A stretch of DNA of 64,000 nt from Lamellibrachia satsuma (Eukaryota > Annelida > Polychaeta > Sabellida > Siboglinidae), in NCBI GenBank assembly GCA_033239005.1, contig BSQZ01000120.1, positions 1,004,501 to 1,068,500 of the forward strand, written 5' to 3'. Numbering within the stretch: the first letter of the stretch is position 1; every line of letters begins with the position of its first letter. A program made the translations under genes and the position numbers. Below the pieces are notes generated by a model, which was not told where the DNA came from, did not search any database, and worked only from the letters and a program-made list of their open reading frames with translations. Below, in pieces: positions 1 through 11,837 of this stretch.

Positions 1-250
1 GTCTACATGGGGCTCATTCTGAGGGTCGGAGGTCATCTCCCCTGGGATCGTCTCAGTGAACTGTGATGCACGCACATACATACGAACCCTTTGTGTCTAC
101 ATGGGGCTCATTCTGAGGGTCGGAGGTCATCTCCCCTGGGATCGTCTCAGTGAACTGTGATGCATGCACATACATACGAACCCTTTGTGTCCACATGTGG
201 CTCATTCTGGGGGTCGGAGGTCAGATGCAAGAGCTTCCGAGAAAGAGAAG
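1..250 (+). pseudogene. DKC1-like: Dyskerin TruB exon, 94-bp amplified (copy 1)
   Basis: The reading frame from about 138 gives [19 protein letters not shown], followed by [14 protein letters not shown] residues. This matches the dyskerin/Cbf5 stretch around [12 protein letters not shown] and GGQMQELRRVRSG. It ends at a good donor (AAG/GTAATG, 250/251). Upstream, the first part of the exon is repeated with a period of exactly 94 bp (GGGATCG at 44 and 138). Because 94 is not a multiple of 3, read-through shifts frame and stops. The acceptor AG seen in the later copies is CTG here. Dyskerin is the H/ACA snoRNP pseudouridine synthase, but this piece cannot make a working protein by itself. Confidence 0.8.
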
Positions 251-1039
251 GTAATGTTAGAAATATCACTGGAATGGTGCACCAATATAGCTCGATACCT
301 CTAGTCGTATTACTAAATTACGACACTGTTGCTATTTTACAGTAAGTTGTGACATTTGCAACCTGCTTTCAAATATGGTATCGAAAATGTGCAGCCATCT
401 GTCAAAAGTTAATGTTGATCCCTAAGACAGTTCTAGTTTACTTGGCAATACCAGTTTGTGTTTTTGTTTAATTTATGCATATAGTTGGAATAACAGTTTA
501 ACATAAACAGCAAAGTCAAACAAGGTGTTGTTCTCGGTGAAATCAACATCACAAGTACATATATGTTAAGATCCATGAATAATCACAAGTGACATTGCGA
601 ATATAATTAAAACATTCCAAATGTGTCAAATGTTCAATATATTTTCCAACAGGATTTCATTTGGTGTAACAAGGTATGTACAAATCAGAACTACCTACAT
701 CTACTAAGATCACATCATTAATTGGAATATTTCATAGAGGGAGTGAACATTTCATAGCAAAATCCTCACCCTGGGGTGAATATTTCATGGGGGTGAATAC
801 TTGACCACGCCCCGACAATTTGGTGAAAGACGGAAGTTTTGGTCAGAGAGTCATTGGGTAATTGTGTCAATAACTTGCGTATGTCGCATACATACATCTT
901 GTTTTGTGTACATCATATTGGTGTTAGTTTTATGAGAATTCACCAAGAAATGTGTTACAGCTAAATATCGTCAATAGTACAAACCACCTCAAATCTAATA
1001 TGCCTGTTACTAAGTGCTGCCCCTTGTGACATATTGCAG
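251..1039 (+). other. Intron-like spacer of the dyskerin fragment (copy 1)
   Basis: AT-rich sequence between the GGQMQEL exon and the next dyskerin exon. It has a donor at its left end and a TATTGCAG acceptor at its right end. No coding similarity, RNA gene or transposon end was recognised. The same spacer recurs at 2806-3594. Confidence 0.6.
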
Positions 1040-1215
1040 GTGTGTGTATTGTCAATCGATGCCAATGTGACAGGATGTCTGATTGTGTTGATAGAGTGCG
1101 CCACGAGGCGGGTGAAGTCAGCAGAACACTGCCTAGGAGTGTTTGTGTCTTCCGTCTACACTGGCTGGTGCAGGACCAGAAGATGGGAATTCTTCACGTA
1201 GGACTGTGTGACTTG
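1040..1215 (+). pseudogene. DKC1-like: Dyskerin exon with VTGCLIV motif, frameshifted (copy 1)
   Basis: An exon-like block flanked by TTGCAG (acceptor, ends 1039) and GTAATG (donor, 1216). One frame reads SIDANVTGCLIVLIECATR followed by RVKS, matching dyskerin [23 protein letters not shown]. The Asp of the TruB catalytic loop is kept. The similarity then jumps to the +1 frame as SVCVFRLHWLVQDQ, equivalent to dyskerin YVxIxRLH. A single-base indel near 1125-1140 therefore breaks the reading frame. The identical break in the second copy shows it predates the duplication. Confidence 0.82.
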
Positions 1216-2141
1216 GTAATGTCATCAAGTTTGTAATACTGTCAACTCACTAGTCTGTCATTTCAAGTGCCACCTCAGTTATACTGACATGGTTGTCCAG
1301 TAAACTTAGCTGTTCTTTAGTGGTCAACTCAGTGGACCTTTCTGTAGCTTCATATCGATCATGTAGCTCAGATTTAATAGAATTTTTTTCATGAAATATA
1401 AAAGTAAATTAAAATAGAATCTACTAAAATGTGATCTGTAATATTTTGTTCTATTCCTGTATTAACCAATGGAGCCAAGATCTAGTATAAACACATTTCT
1501 AGACCTGTCATGATCTGTCAAGGAGCTAAGTCACTGTTGACTGATGCTGCTTTGCCCGGGACATTTTACAACTGAAACAAGTCTCACTTCAGTTTAAAAA
1601 GTAATATGTTAATTGAATATTTGAGAAATAGTATTCTAATATTTGAGGCTGGTAGCAAAAATGTTTCTGTTGATCTGATGAAAGTCGTCACCTAGACCAA
1701 AATTACATCATTTTGCTTAAGAGGATCGTTCTTGCTCATGGTTTCAGATTAATAATCATAAATACTGTTGTTGGCTATACATATTTTTGAGGTTATATTT
1801 GTGTGGAAATCAGTCAAAAGTAAATCTTTGTATATCAATTGACAATGTTTTTGTTGAAATTCAACATTGAGCCACACAATTTTCAGTGTTGTTTAATACA
1901 AAAATAACTCTTGGAATAACTGATTTCTTACAAATATAACAACAACAAACTATTTAAATGTATTTTGTTTTGTGACCAAATCTCAACACACTGTAAATTA
2001 CTTCATTATTCAATGACTCACTGATCCGCCTGCTTCGTTCGTCCAATTAAAACTCTGGGAAATCAAAAATGTGTGGATACTGTACTTGGCAAATTACACA
2101 TTTTGTTTCTTTTATTCATTATTTGAATGTGATTGTTACAG
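1216..2141 (+). other. Intron-like spacer (copy 1)
   Basis: AT-rich non-coding spacer between two dyskerin exon remnants, ending in a TTGTTACAG acceptor at 2141. Nothing else was recognised. It is repeated at 3771-4698. Confidence 0.6.
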
Positions 2142-2255
2142 GCAGTAGAGAAAGTGACTGGAGCGCTGTTCCAGGGACCTCCGCTTATCTCAGCCGTGAA
2201 GCGACAGTTACGAGTGAGAACAATTCATGAGAGTAAACTCCTCAAATACAATTAG
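2142..2255 (+). pseudogene. DKC1-like: Dyskerin exon with [18 protein letters not shown] (copy 1)
   Basis: After the acceptor at 2140-2141 the frame reads [19 protein letters not shown], then [18 protein letters not shown] and a stop at 2253-2255. This is almost the dyskerin signature [31 protein letters not shown]. In a working gene the exon should continue into the ERRLGIFWVSCEAG region; here it meets TAG instead, unless an unrecognised donor lies before the stop. The order relative to its neighbours is collinear with the protein. Confidence 0.85.
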
Positions 2256-2598
2256 CAGACTTAGGTAGTTTATATATTTTTAATGGAATGACAAAGAAGT
2301 GAATTGAGTCCTTTCCATACAGTCTTGACAAAACTTTCACGAAATTCAGAAGTCCCATTTTCATGACTTAAATTTGATTGATAATCTAGAATTATACCCA
2401 AAAATCACTATCTCTGATCTCACATTCCAGTGAAATGAACTTGATATGATGACTCTGATGTGATGTTTATCTGAGAAACTACAATCCCTCTTGTTGTCAA
2501 CATGTTGCATTGAATGGATTATTACTCAGTCATTTGTATGGTACATTTTACTGTGAGTTGGCACTGATATTAGCTTGTGTGAGGCTCTCGTTTCCCCA
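2256..2598 (+). other. Intron-like spacer with acceptor (copy 1 to copy 2)
   Basis: Non-coding spacer ending in a strong polypyrimidine-type acceptor, CTCGTTTCCCCAG at about 2586-2598, directly before the next GTYIRTL exon copy. Confidence 0.55.
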
Positions 2599-2805
2599 GG
2601 GATCGTCTCAATGAGTTGTGATGCACGCACATGCATACGAACTCTTCGTGTCTACATGGGGCTCATTCTGAGGGTCGGAGGTCATCTCCCCTGGGATCGT
2701 CTCAGTGAACTGTGATGCACGCACATACATACGAACCCTTTGTGTCCATATGTGGCTCATTCTGGGGGTCGGAGGTCAGATGCAAGAGCTTCCGAGAAAG
2801 AGAAG
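2599..2805 (+). pseudogene. DKC1-like: Dyskerin GTYIRTL exon, 94-bp duplicated (copy 2)
   Basis: Two 94-bp tandem copies (GGGATCG at 2599 and 2693). The first starts right after a real CCCCAG acceptor; the second has CCCTGGG instead. The second runs on into [14 protein letters not shown] and a consensus donor AAG/GTAAGG at 2805/2806. The internal duplication would force a frameshift and stop in any transcript that enters at 2599. Confidence 0.8.
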
Positions 2806-3594
2806 GTAAGGTTAGAAATATCACTGGAATGGTGCACCAATATAGCTCGATACCTCTAGTCGTATTACTAAATTACGACACTGTTGCTATTTTACAGTAA
2901 GTTGTGACATTTGCAACCTGCTTTCAAATATGGTATCGAAAATGTGCAGCCATCTGTGAAAAGTTAATGTTGATCCCTAAGACAGTTCTAGTTTACTTGG
3001 CAATACCAGTTTGTGTTTTTGTTTAATTTATGCATATAGTTGCAATAACAGTTTAACATAAACTGCAAAGTCAAACAAGGTGTTGTTCTCGGTGAAATCA
3101 ACATCACAAGTACATATATGTTAAGATCCATGAATAATCACAAGTGACATTGCGAATATAATTAAAACATTCCAAATGTGTCAAATGTTCAATATATTTT
3201 CCAACAGGATTTCATTTGGTGTAACAAGGTATGTACAAATCAGAACTACCTACATCTACTAAGATCACATCATTAATTGGAATATTTCATAGAGGGAGTG
3301 AACATTTCATAGCAAAATCCTCACCCTGGGGTGAATATTTCATGGGGGTGAATACTTGACCACGCCCCGACAATTTGGTGAAAGACGGAAGTTTTGGTCA
3401 GAGAGTCATTGGGTAATTGTGTCAATAACTTGCGTATGTCGCATACATACATCTTGTTTTGTGTACATCATATTGGTGTTAGTTTTATGAGAATTCACCA
3501 AGAAATGTGTTACAGCTAAATATCGTCAATAGTACAAACCACCTCAAATCTAATATGCCTGTTACTAAGTGCTGCCCCTTGTGACATATTGCAG
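2806..3594 (+). other. Intron-like spacer (copy 2)
   Basis: Second copy of the spacer at 251-1039, with a few substitutions. No gene or element end was recognised. Confidence 0.6.
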
Positions 3595-3770
3595 GTGTGT
3601 ATATTGTCAATCGATGCCAATGTGACAGGATGTCTGATTGTGTTGATAGAGTGCGCCACGAGGCGGGTGAAGTCAGCAGAACACTGCCTAGGAGTGTTTG
3701 TGTCTTCCGTCTACACTGGCTGGTGCAGGACCAGAAGATGGGAATTCTTCACGTAGGACTGTGTGACTTG
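3595..3770 (+). pseudogene. DKC1-like: Dyskerin exon with VTGCLIV motif, frameshifted (copy 2)
   Basis: Second copy of the 1040-1215 block, with the same acceptor and donor and the same internal frame jump near 3680-3695. VTGCLIV is in one frame and VCVFRLH in the next. The disabling lesion is shared by both copies. Confidence 0.82.
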
Positions 3771-4698
3771 GTAATGTCATCAAGTTTGTAATACTGTCAA
3801 CTCACTAGTCTGTCATTTCAAGTGCCACCTCAGTTATACTGACATGGTTGTCCAGTAAACTTAGCTGTTCTTTAGTGGTCAACTCAGTGGACCTTTCTGT
3901 AGCTTCATATCGATCATGTAGCTCAGATTTAATAGAATTTTTTTCATGAAATATAAAAGTAAATTAAAATAGAATCTACTAAAATGTGATCTGTAATATT
4001 TTGTTCTATTCCTGTATTAACCAATGGAGCCAAGATCTAGTATAAACACATTTCTAGACCTGTCATGATCTGTCAAGCAGCTAAGTCACTGTTGACTGAT
4101 GCTGCTTTGTCCGGGACATTTTAAAACTGAAACAAGTCTCACTTCAGTTTAAAAAGTAATATATTAATTGAATATTTGAGAAATAGTATTCTAATATTTG
4201 AGGCTGGTAGCAAAAATGTTTCTGTTGATCTGATGAAAGTCGTCACCTAGACCAAAATTACATCATTTTGCTTAAGAGGATCGTTCTTGCTCATGGTTTC
4301 AGATTAATAATCATAAATACTGTTGTTGGCTATACATATTTTTGAGGTTATATTTGTGTGGAAATCAGTCAAAAGTAAATCTTTGTATATCAATTGACAA
4401 TGTTTTTGTTGAAATTCAACATTGAGCCACACAATTTTCAGTGTTGTTTAATACAAAAAATAACTCTTGGAATAACTGATTTCTTACAAAATATAACAAC
4501 AACAAACTATTTAAATGTATTTTGTTTTGTGACCAAATCTCAATACACTGTAAATTACTTCATTATTCAATGACTCACTGATCCGCCTTCTTCATTCGTC
4601 CAATTAAAACTCTGGGAAATCAAAAATGTGTGGATACTGTACTTGGCAAATTACACATTTTGTTTCTTTTATTTATTATTTGAATATGATTGTTACAG
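3771..4698 (+). other. Intron-like spacer (copy 2)
   Basis: Second copy of 1216-2141, differing mainly by single-base indels in A/T runs. Nothing coding was recognised. Confidence 0.6.
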
Positions 4699-4812
4699 GC
4701 AGTAGAGAAATTGACTGGAGCGCTGTTCCAGGGACCTCCGCTTATCTCAGCCGTGAAGCGACAGTTACGAGTGAGAACAATTCATGAGAGTAAACTCCTC
4801 AAATATAATTAG
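4699..4812 (+). pseudogene. DKC1-like: Dyskerin exon with [18 protein letters not shown] (copy 2)
   Basis: Same content and stop as the copy at 2142-2255. One substitution gives EKLTGALFQ here against EKVTGALFQ there; the Leu form is closer to canonical dyskerin (LTGALFQ). Confidence 0.85.
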
Positions 4813-5155
4813 CAGACTTAGGTAGTATATATATTTTTAATGGAATGACAAAGAAGTGAATTGAGTCCTTTGCATACAGTCTTGACAAAACTTTCAGAAA
4901 ATTCAGAAATCCCATTTTCATGACTTAAATTTGATTGATAGTCTACAAATATACCCAAAAATTACTATCTCTGTTCTCACATTCCAGTGAAATGAACTTG
5001 ATATGATGACTCTGATGTGATGTTTATCTGAGAAACTACAATTCCTCTTGTTTTCAACATATTGCAGTGAATAGATTATTACTCAGTCATTTGTATGGTA
5101 CATTTTACTGTGAGTTGGCACTGATATTAACTTGTGTGTGGCTCTCGTTTCCCCA
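4813..5155 (+). other. Intron-like spacer (copy 2 to third exon array)
   Basis: Copy of 2256-2598, ending in CTCGTTTCCCCAG just before the third array of the GTYIRTL exon. Confidence 0.55.
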
Positions 5156-5477
5156 GGGATCGTCTCAATGAGTTGTGATGCACGCACATACATACGAACC
5201 CTTTTTGTCTACATGAAGCTCATTCTGAGGGTCGGAGGTCATCTCCCCAGGGATCATCTCAATGAGTTGTGATGCACACACATACATACAAACTCTTTGT
5301 GTCTACATGGGGCTCATTCTGAGGGTCGGAGGTCATCTCCCCAGGGATCGTCTCAGTGAGTTGTGATGCACGCACATACATACGAACCCTTCGTGTCTAC
5401 ATGGGGCTCATTCTGAGGGTCGGAGGTCATCTCCCCAGGGATCGTCTCAGTGAGTTGTGATGCACGCACATACATAC
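5156..5477 (+). pseudogene. DKC1-like: Dyskerin GTYIRTL exon amplified to about 3.4 x 94 bp
   Basis: GGGATC recurs at 5156, 5250, 5344 and 5438, a period of exactly 94 bp. Each full unit contains an exon segment coding [23 protein letters not shown] residues plus about 10 bp ending in CCCCAG, an acceptor-like join. The array breaks off in the fourth unit at TACATACT. Unlike arrays 1 and 2, it never reaches the QMQEL end of the exon. Confidence 0.8.
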
Positions 5478-5594
5478 TGGTTCATCCGGCATGATGTACC
5501 ATTGACACATCTTCTACAATGGCAGTCTAGCAAACATCAATGCGATCCAGTCAAGTGTGTCTGTCTGTCGAATGCCGTCACCTACTAGCACAGT

Positions 5595-5632
5595 GTGACC
5601 TCACAGTGTGACCTCACATTGTGACCTCACTG
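5595..5632 (+). repeat. Short 13-bp tandem repeat, 3 copies
   Basis: Three near-identical copies of a 13-mer containing TGTGACCTCA stand between the dyskerin fragments and the large minisatellite. The stretch 5478-5594 is otherwise unique, with nothing recognised. Confidence 0.8.
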
Positions 5633-5684
5633 CCCTTCCACATGACAAGTGTTTCTTATTCTGTCTGTGCCACTGCTCAGAGGA

Positions 5685-8600
5685 GATGAGCCGTAACACA
5701 AGAGTGCTTTCATCGAGCACACTGCAACATGTGACAGCAAAACAGCACTTAATGCAAGATAGCACGCGCCAAGCACGCCGTAACGCAAGGCTGCACTCGC
5801 CGAGCACACTGTAACATGAGACATCACTCACTGAACATGCCGTAACGCAAGGCTGCACTCGCCAAGCACACTGTAACATGAGACATCACTCACTGAACAT
5901 GCCGTAACGCAAGGCTGCACTCGCCAAGCACACATACTGTAACAATACTGCACTCGACAAGCATGCCGTAATGCAGTACTGCACTTGCCGAGCACGCTGT
6001 AACATAAGACTGCACTCGACAAACATGCCTTAACGCAAGACAGCCCTCGCCGAGCACGACATAACGCAAGACAACACCCGCCAAGCACACCGTAACGGAA
6101 CGTAACACTCGCCAAGCATGCGGTAATGCAAGACAGCACTTGCCGAGCATACCGTAACACAAGACTGCACTCGCCGAGCACGCTGTAACTTGAGACAGCA
6201 CCCACCAAGCACACCGTAGTGCAACATAGTACTCGCCAAGCACACCGTAACGCAACATAGTACTCGCCAAGCACACCGTAACGCAACATAGTACTCGCCA
6301 AGCACACCGTAACGCAACATAGTACTCGCCAAGCACACCGTAACGCAACATAGTACTCGCCAAGCACACCGTAACGCAACATAGCACTCGCCAAGCACAC
6401 CGTAATGCAACATAGCACTCGCCGAGCACGCCATAACACAAGACTGCACTTGCCGAGCATGCTGTAACACAAGACAGCACTCGCCAATCATGCCATAATG
6501 CAAGACTACACTCACTGAGCACACTGTAACGTGTGACAGCACTCGCCGAGCGCGCAGTAATGCAAAACAGCACTCGCCGAGCACACCTTAATGCAAGATA
6601 GCAAGCGCCAAGCACGCCGTAACGCAACGCTGCACTAGCCGAGCACACTGTAACGAGAGACATCACTTGCCAAGCATGCCATAGCGCAAGACTACACACG
6701 CCGAGCACATTGTAACGTGAGAAATAACTTGCCGAACATGCCGTAACGCAAGACTGCACTCGCAGAGCACGTTTTAACATGAGACAGCACTTGCCAAGCA
6801 TACTGTAACGTGAGACAGCAATTTCCAAGTATGCTGTAACACAAGACTGCACTCCTCAAGCATGCGGTAACGTGAAACAGCACTCGCTGAGCACGCCGTA
6901 ACACAAGATTGCCCTTGCTGAGCACACCTTAACATGAGACATCACTTGCCGAGCACACTGTAACATGAGACATCACTTGCTGAGCACACTGTAACGTGAG
7001 ACATCACTTGCCGAGCACATTGTAACGTGAGACATCACTTGCCGAGCACATTGTAACATGAGACATCACTTACCAAGCACGCCGTAACACGAGACTACAC
7101 TCGCCAAGCACACCGTAACGCAACATAGCACTCGCCGTGCACGCCATAACACAAGAAGGCACTTGCTGAGCACGCTGTAACACAAGACAGCACTCGCCAA
7201 TCATGCCATAACACAAGACTGCACACGCCGAGCACACTGTAACGAGAGACATCACTTGCCGAGCAGGCTGTAACGCAAGACTGCACTCGCCGAGCACACT
7301 GTAACGTGAGACATCACTTGCAGAGCATGCTGTAACACAAGACTGCACTCACCGAGCACACTGTAACATGAGATAGCACTTGCCGAGCACGCAGTAACGG
7401 AAAACAGCACTCGCCGAGCACACCTTAATGCAAGATAGCACGCGCCAAGCAGGCCGTAACGCAAGGCTGCACTCGCCGAGCACACTGTAACATGAGACAT
7501 CACTCACTGAACATGCCGTAACGCAAGGCTGCACTCGCCAAGCACACTGTAACACAATACTGCACTCGACAAGCATGCCGTAATGCAATACTGCACTCGC
7601 CGAGCACGCTGTAACATAAGACTCCACTCGACAAGCATGCCTTAACGCTAGGCAGCCCTCGCCGAGCACGACGTAACGCAAGACAACACCCGCCAAGCAC
7701 ACCGTAACGGAACGTAACACTCGCCAAGCATGCATTAATGCAAGACAGCACTCGCCGAGCATACCGTAACACAAGACTGCACTCGCCGAGCACGCTGTAA
7801 CTTGAGACAGCACTCACCAAGCACACCGTAGTGCAACATAGTACTCGCCAAGCACACCGTAACGCAACATAGCACTCGCCGAGCACGCCATAACACAAGA
7901 CTGCACTCACTGAGCACGCTGTAACACAAGACAGCACTCGCCAATCATGCCATAATGCAAGACTGCACTCACTGAGCACACTGTAACGTGTGACAGCACT
8001 CGCCGAGCGCGAAGTAATGCAAGATAGCAAGTGCCAAGCACGCCGTAACGCAACGCTGCACATGCCGAGCACACTGTAATGTGAGACATCACTTGCCGAG
8101 CATGCCGTAACGCAAGACTGCACTTGCCGAGCCTACTGTAACGTGAGACAGCACTTTCTAATTATGCTGTAACACAAGACTGCACTCCTCAAGCATGCAG
8201 TAACGTGAAACAGCACTCGCTGAGCATGCCGTAACACAAGATTGCACTTGCTGGGCATGCTGTGACACAAGACAGCACTCGCCAATCATGCCGTAACGAA
8301 AGACTACTTTCAGCGAGCACACTACAACGTGGGACAACACTCGCCAAGCCTGCAGTAACGCAAAACAGCACGCGCCGAGCACGCTGTAACACAAGACTGC
8401 CCTTGCTGAGCACACTTTAACATGAGACATCACTTGCCGAGCACACTGTAACGTGAGACATCACTTGCCAAGCACACTGTAACATGAGACATCACTTGCC
8501 GAGCAGGCTGTAACGCAAGACTGGACTCGCCGAGCACACTGTAACATGAGACATCACTTGCCAAGCACACTGTAACATGAGACATCACTTGCCGAGCAGG

Positions 8601-11600
8601 CCGTAACACAAGACTGCACTCACCGAGCACACTGTAACATGAGATAGCACTTGCCGAGCACGCAGTAACGGAAAACAGCACTCGCCGAGCACACCTTAAT
8701 GCAAGATAGCACGCGCCAAGCAGGCCGTGACGCAACGCTGCACTCGCCGAGCACACTGTAACATGAGACATCACTCACTGAACATGCCGTAACGCAAGAC
8801 TGCACTCGCCGAGCACACTGTAACATGAGACATCACTCACTGAACATGCCGTAACGCAAGACTGCACTCGCTAAGCACACTGTAACACAATACTGCCTTA
8901 ACGCAAGACAGTCCTCGCCGAGCACGACGTAACGCAAGACAACACCCGCCAAGCACACCGTAACGGAACGTAACACTCGCCAAGCATGCATTAATGCAAG
9001 ACAGCACTTGCCAAGCACACCGTAACACAAGACAGCACTTGCCAAGCACACCGTAACGCAACATAGCACTCGCCGAGCACGCCATAACATAAGACTGCAC
9101 TCACTGAGCATGCTGTAACACAAGACAGCACTCGCCAATCATGCCATAATGCAAGACTACACTCACTGAGCACACTGTAACGTGTGACAGCACTCGCCGA
9201 TCGCGCAGTAATGCAAAACAGCACTCGCCGAGCACACCTTAATGCAAGATAGCAAGCGCCAAGCACGCCGTAACGCAACGCTGCACTTGCCGAGCACATT
9301 GTAACGTGAGACATCACTTGCTGAGCATACTGTAACGTGAGACATCACTTGCCAAGCACATTGTAACGTGAGACATCACTTACCAAGCACGCCGTAACAC
9401 GAGACTACATTCTCCAAGCACATCTTAATGCAAGACACCATTCGCCAAACATGCCGTAACGCAAGACAGCACTTTCCAATTATGCTGTAACACAAGACTG
9501 CACTTGTCAAGCACGCGGTAACGTGAAACAGCACTCGCTGAGCATGCCGTAACACAAGGCTGCACTCGCCGAGCACACTGTAACATGAGACATCACTTGC
9601 CGAACAGGCCGTAACGCAAGACTGCACTCGCCAAGCACACTATAACATGAGACATCACTTGCCGATCACGCAGTAACGTAAAACAGCATTGGCTGAGCAC
9701 ATCTTAATGCAAGACACCTCTCACCAAGCATGCCGTAACGCAAGACAGCACTTTCCAATTATTCTGTAACACAAGACTGCACTTGTGAAGCACGCGGTAA
9801 CGTGAAACAGCACTCGCCAATCATGCCGTAACGTAAGACTGCTTTCAGCGAGCACACTGCAACGTGTGACAACATTCGCCAAGCATGCAGTAACGTAAAA
9901 CAGCACTCGCCGAGCACACCTTAATGCAAGATAGCACTCACGAAGCATGCCATAACACAATGCATAACGCTGCACTCGCTGTGCACGCCGTAACACAAGA
10001 CTGCACTTGCCGAGCACACTGTAACATGAGACATCACTTGCCGAGCACACTGTAACATGAGACATCACTTGCCGAGCACACCGTAACACAAGACTGCACT
10101 TGCCGAGCACACTGTAACATGAGACATCACTTGCCGAGCACACTGTAACATGAGACATCACTCGCCAAGCACACTGTAACGTGAGACATCACTTGCCAAG
10201 CACACTGTAACATGAGACTGCACTCGCCAAGCAAGACATAGCACAAGACATCACTTGCTAAGCACACCGTAGCGCAGTATATCACTCGCCAAGCAAGCCA
10301 TACGCAAGACAGCACTTGCCAAGCATGCGGTAATGCAAGACAGCACTCACTGAGCACGCTGTAATGTGAGACAGCACTCGCCGATCACACCGTAACATAA
10401 GACAGCACTCGCCAAGCACGCCGTAACATAAGACAGCACTCGCCAATCACACCGTAACATAAGACAGCACTCGCCAAGCACGCCGTAAGGCTAGACTGCA
10501 CTCGTTGAGCACACTGTAGCATTTGATATCACTCACCGAACATGTTGTAACGTATGACAGCACTTGCCGTGCACGCCGTAACGCAAGATAGCACTCGCCA
10601 AGCTTGCTGTAATGTAAGATACCACTCGCCGAGCATGACGTAACGCAGTATAGCACTTGCCAAGTACGTCACGCGCAAGACAGCACTCAATGAGCATGCC
10701 GGAACGCAAGACAGCATTTACCGAGCATGCGGTTACGCAACACTGTACTCCCAAGCACGCTGTAACGTGAGACAGCACTCGCCGAGCACGCCGTAACATA
10801 AGATAGCACTCGCCGAGCACGCCGTAACATAAGATAGCACTCGCCAATCATGCCATAACACAATATTGCACGCCATACCACAAGACAGAACTCACTGAGT
10901 AAACCATGACATAAGATTGCACTCGCCAAGCACGCCGTAACGCTAGACGGCACTCGTCAAGCGCACTGTAGTTTGTGATATCACTCTCCAAGCATGCAGT
11001 AATGCAAAGCAGCACTTGCCGTGCATGCCGTAACGTAAAATAGCACTCGCCAAGCGCGCTGTAACACAAGACTACACTTGCCAAACATGCTGTAATGCAA
11101 AACAGCACTCACTGAGCATGCCGTAACACAAAACTGCACGCACCTGGTGCGCCGTAGTGCAAAACTGCACTCACTGAGCACGCTGTAAAGCAAGTCAGCA
11201 CTCGCCAAGCATGCCTTTTCACAAGAGTACAGTCGCCGAGCACGCCATAACACAAAACAGCACTTGCCAAGCATGCCGTAACACATGATTGCACTCGCCA
11301 AGCACACTGTAACGCGAGACATCACTCGCCTAGCACACTGTAACACTGCACTCGCCAAGCATGCCATGACACAATACTGCACTCACCGAGCACGACGTAA
11401 TGCAAGACAGCATTTGCCAAGGACACCGTAACGCAATATAGCACTCACTGAGCATGCGGTAACTCAAGACAGCACTTGCTGAGCACACCATTATGCAAGA
11501 CTGCACTCGCCAAACATGCTGTAACGTGAGACAACACTCGCCGATCAAGAAGATGGCACTCTCCAAACACTATGTGACGCAATATAGCACTCGCCAAGCA

Positions 11601-11650
11601 AGCCACACAGCACTCACCGAGCATGCCGTAACGCAAGACGGCACAAATGA
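5685..11650 (+). repeat. 31-bp minisatellite array, heterogeneous part, about 190 units
   Basis: The dominant unit is 31 bp, starting GCACTCGCCGAGCAC and continuing CGTAACGCAAGACA. Variants fall in recurring classes (for example AACATGAGACATCA and AACGCAACATAG) that come in blocks. Longer blocks are themselves repeated: the segment around 5900-6600 resembles those around 7500-8100 and 8780-9250. The minus strand has few stops in any frame, giving many Cys/Leu/Val-rich shadow ORFs of up to about 320 codons. None has an exon structure or family similarity, so I treat it as satellite DNA. Confidence 0.95.
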
Positions 11651-11837
11651 ATGGAACAAACAAATGATTGTGTTAATGCTAGTAGTGTGAATATGTTTAA
11701 CAATAGAATTGACAGATATCTGATAAGGGCGGGCTACATATAAAAGAGAATTGTTGGACTTTCGATAAGCCAATGGCTTCCTTGTTCCCTTGCCATCTGG
11801 AACTTGTTGTTTGAGATGACAATCTTGTTAAAACATT
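11651..11837 (+). other. Unique 187-bp spacer inside the 31-bp array
   Basis: A non-repetitive AT-rich segment that splits the minisatellite into a heterogeneous left part and a homogeneous right part. No terminal inverted repeat or clear target-site duplication was seen at its edges. Confidence 0.8.

Larger units (their letters stand above)
1..5130 (+). repeat. Tandem segmental duplication, about 2,555-bp unit, two copies
   Basis: Positions 1-2555 and 2556-about 5130 are near-identical copies in the same orientation, with scattered substitutions and single-base indels (for example near 4455 and 4487). Matching landmarks are offset by 2,555 bp: 250 and 2805 (a splice-donor-like site), and 1040 and 3595 (an exon start). 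Each copy carries the same decayed dyskerin exons in the same order. The window opens inside the array, so more copies may lie to the left. Confidence 0.93.

Noticed and set aside
5828..11663. Dozens of Cys-rich minus-strand ORFs of 60-320 residues
   Set aside because: They are readings of a 31-bp tandem unit in all frames, without exon borders or any family motif; all neighbours are the same repeat.
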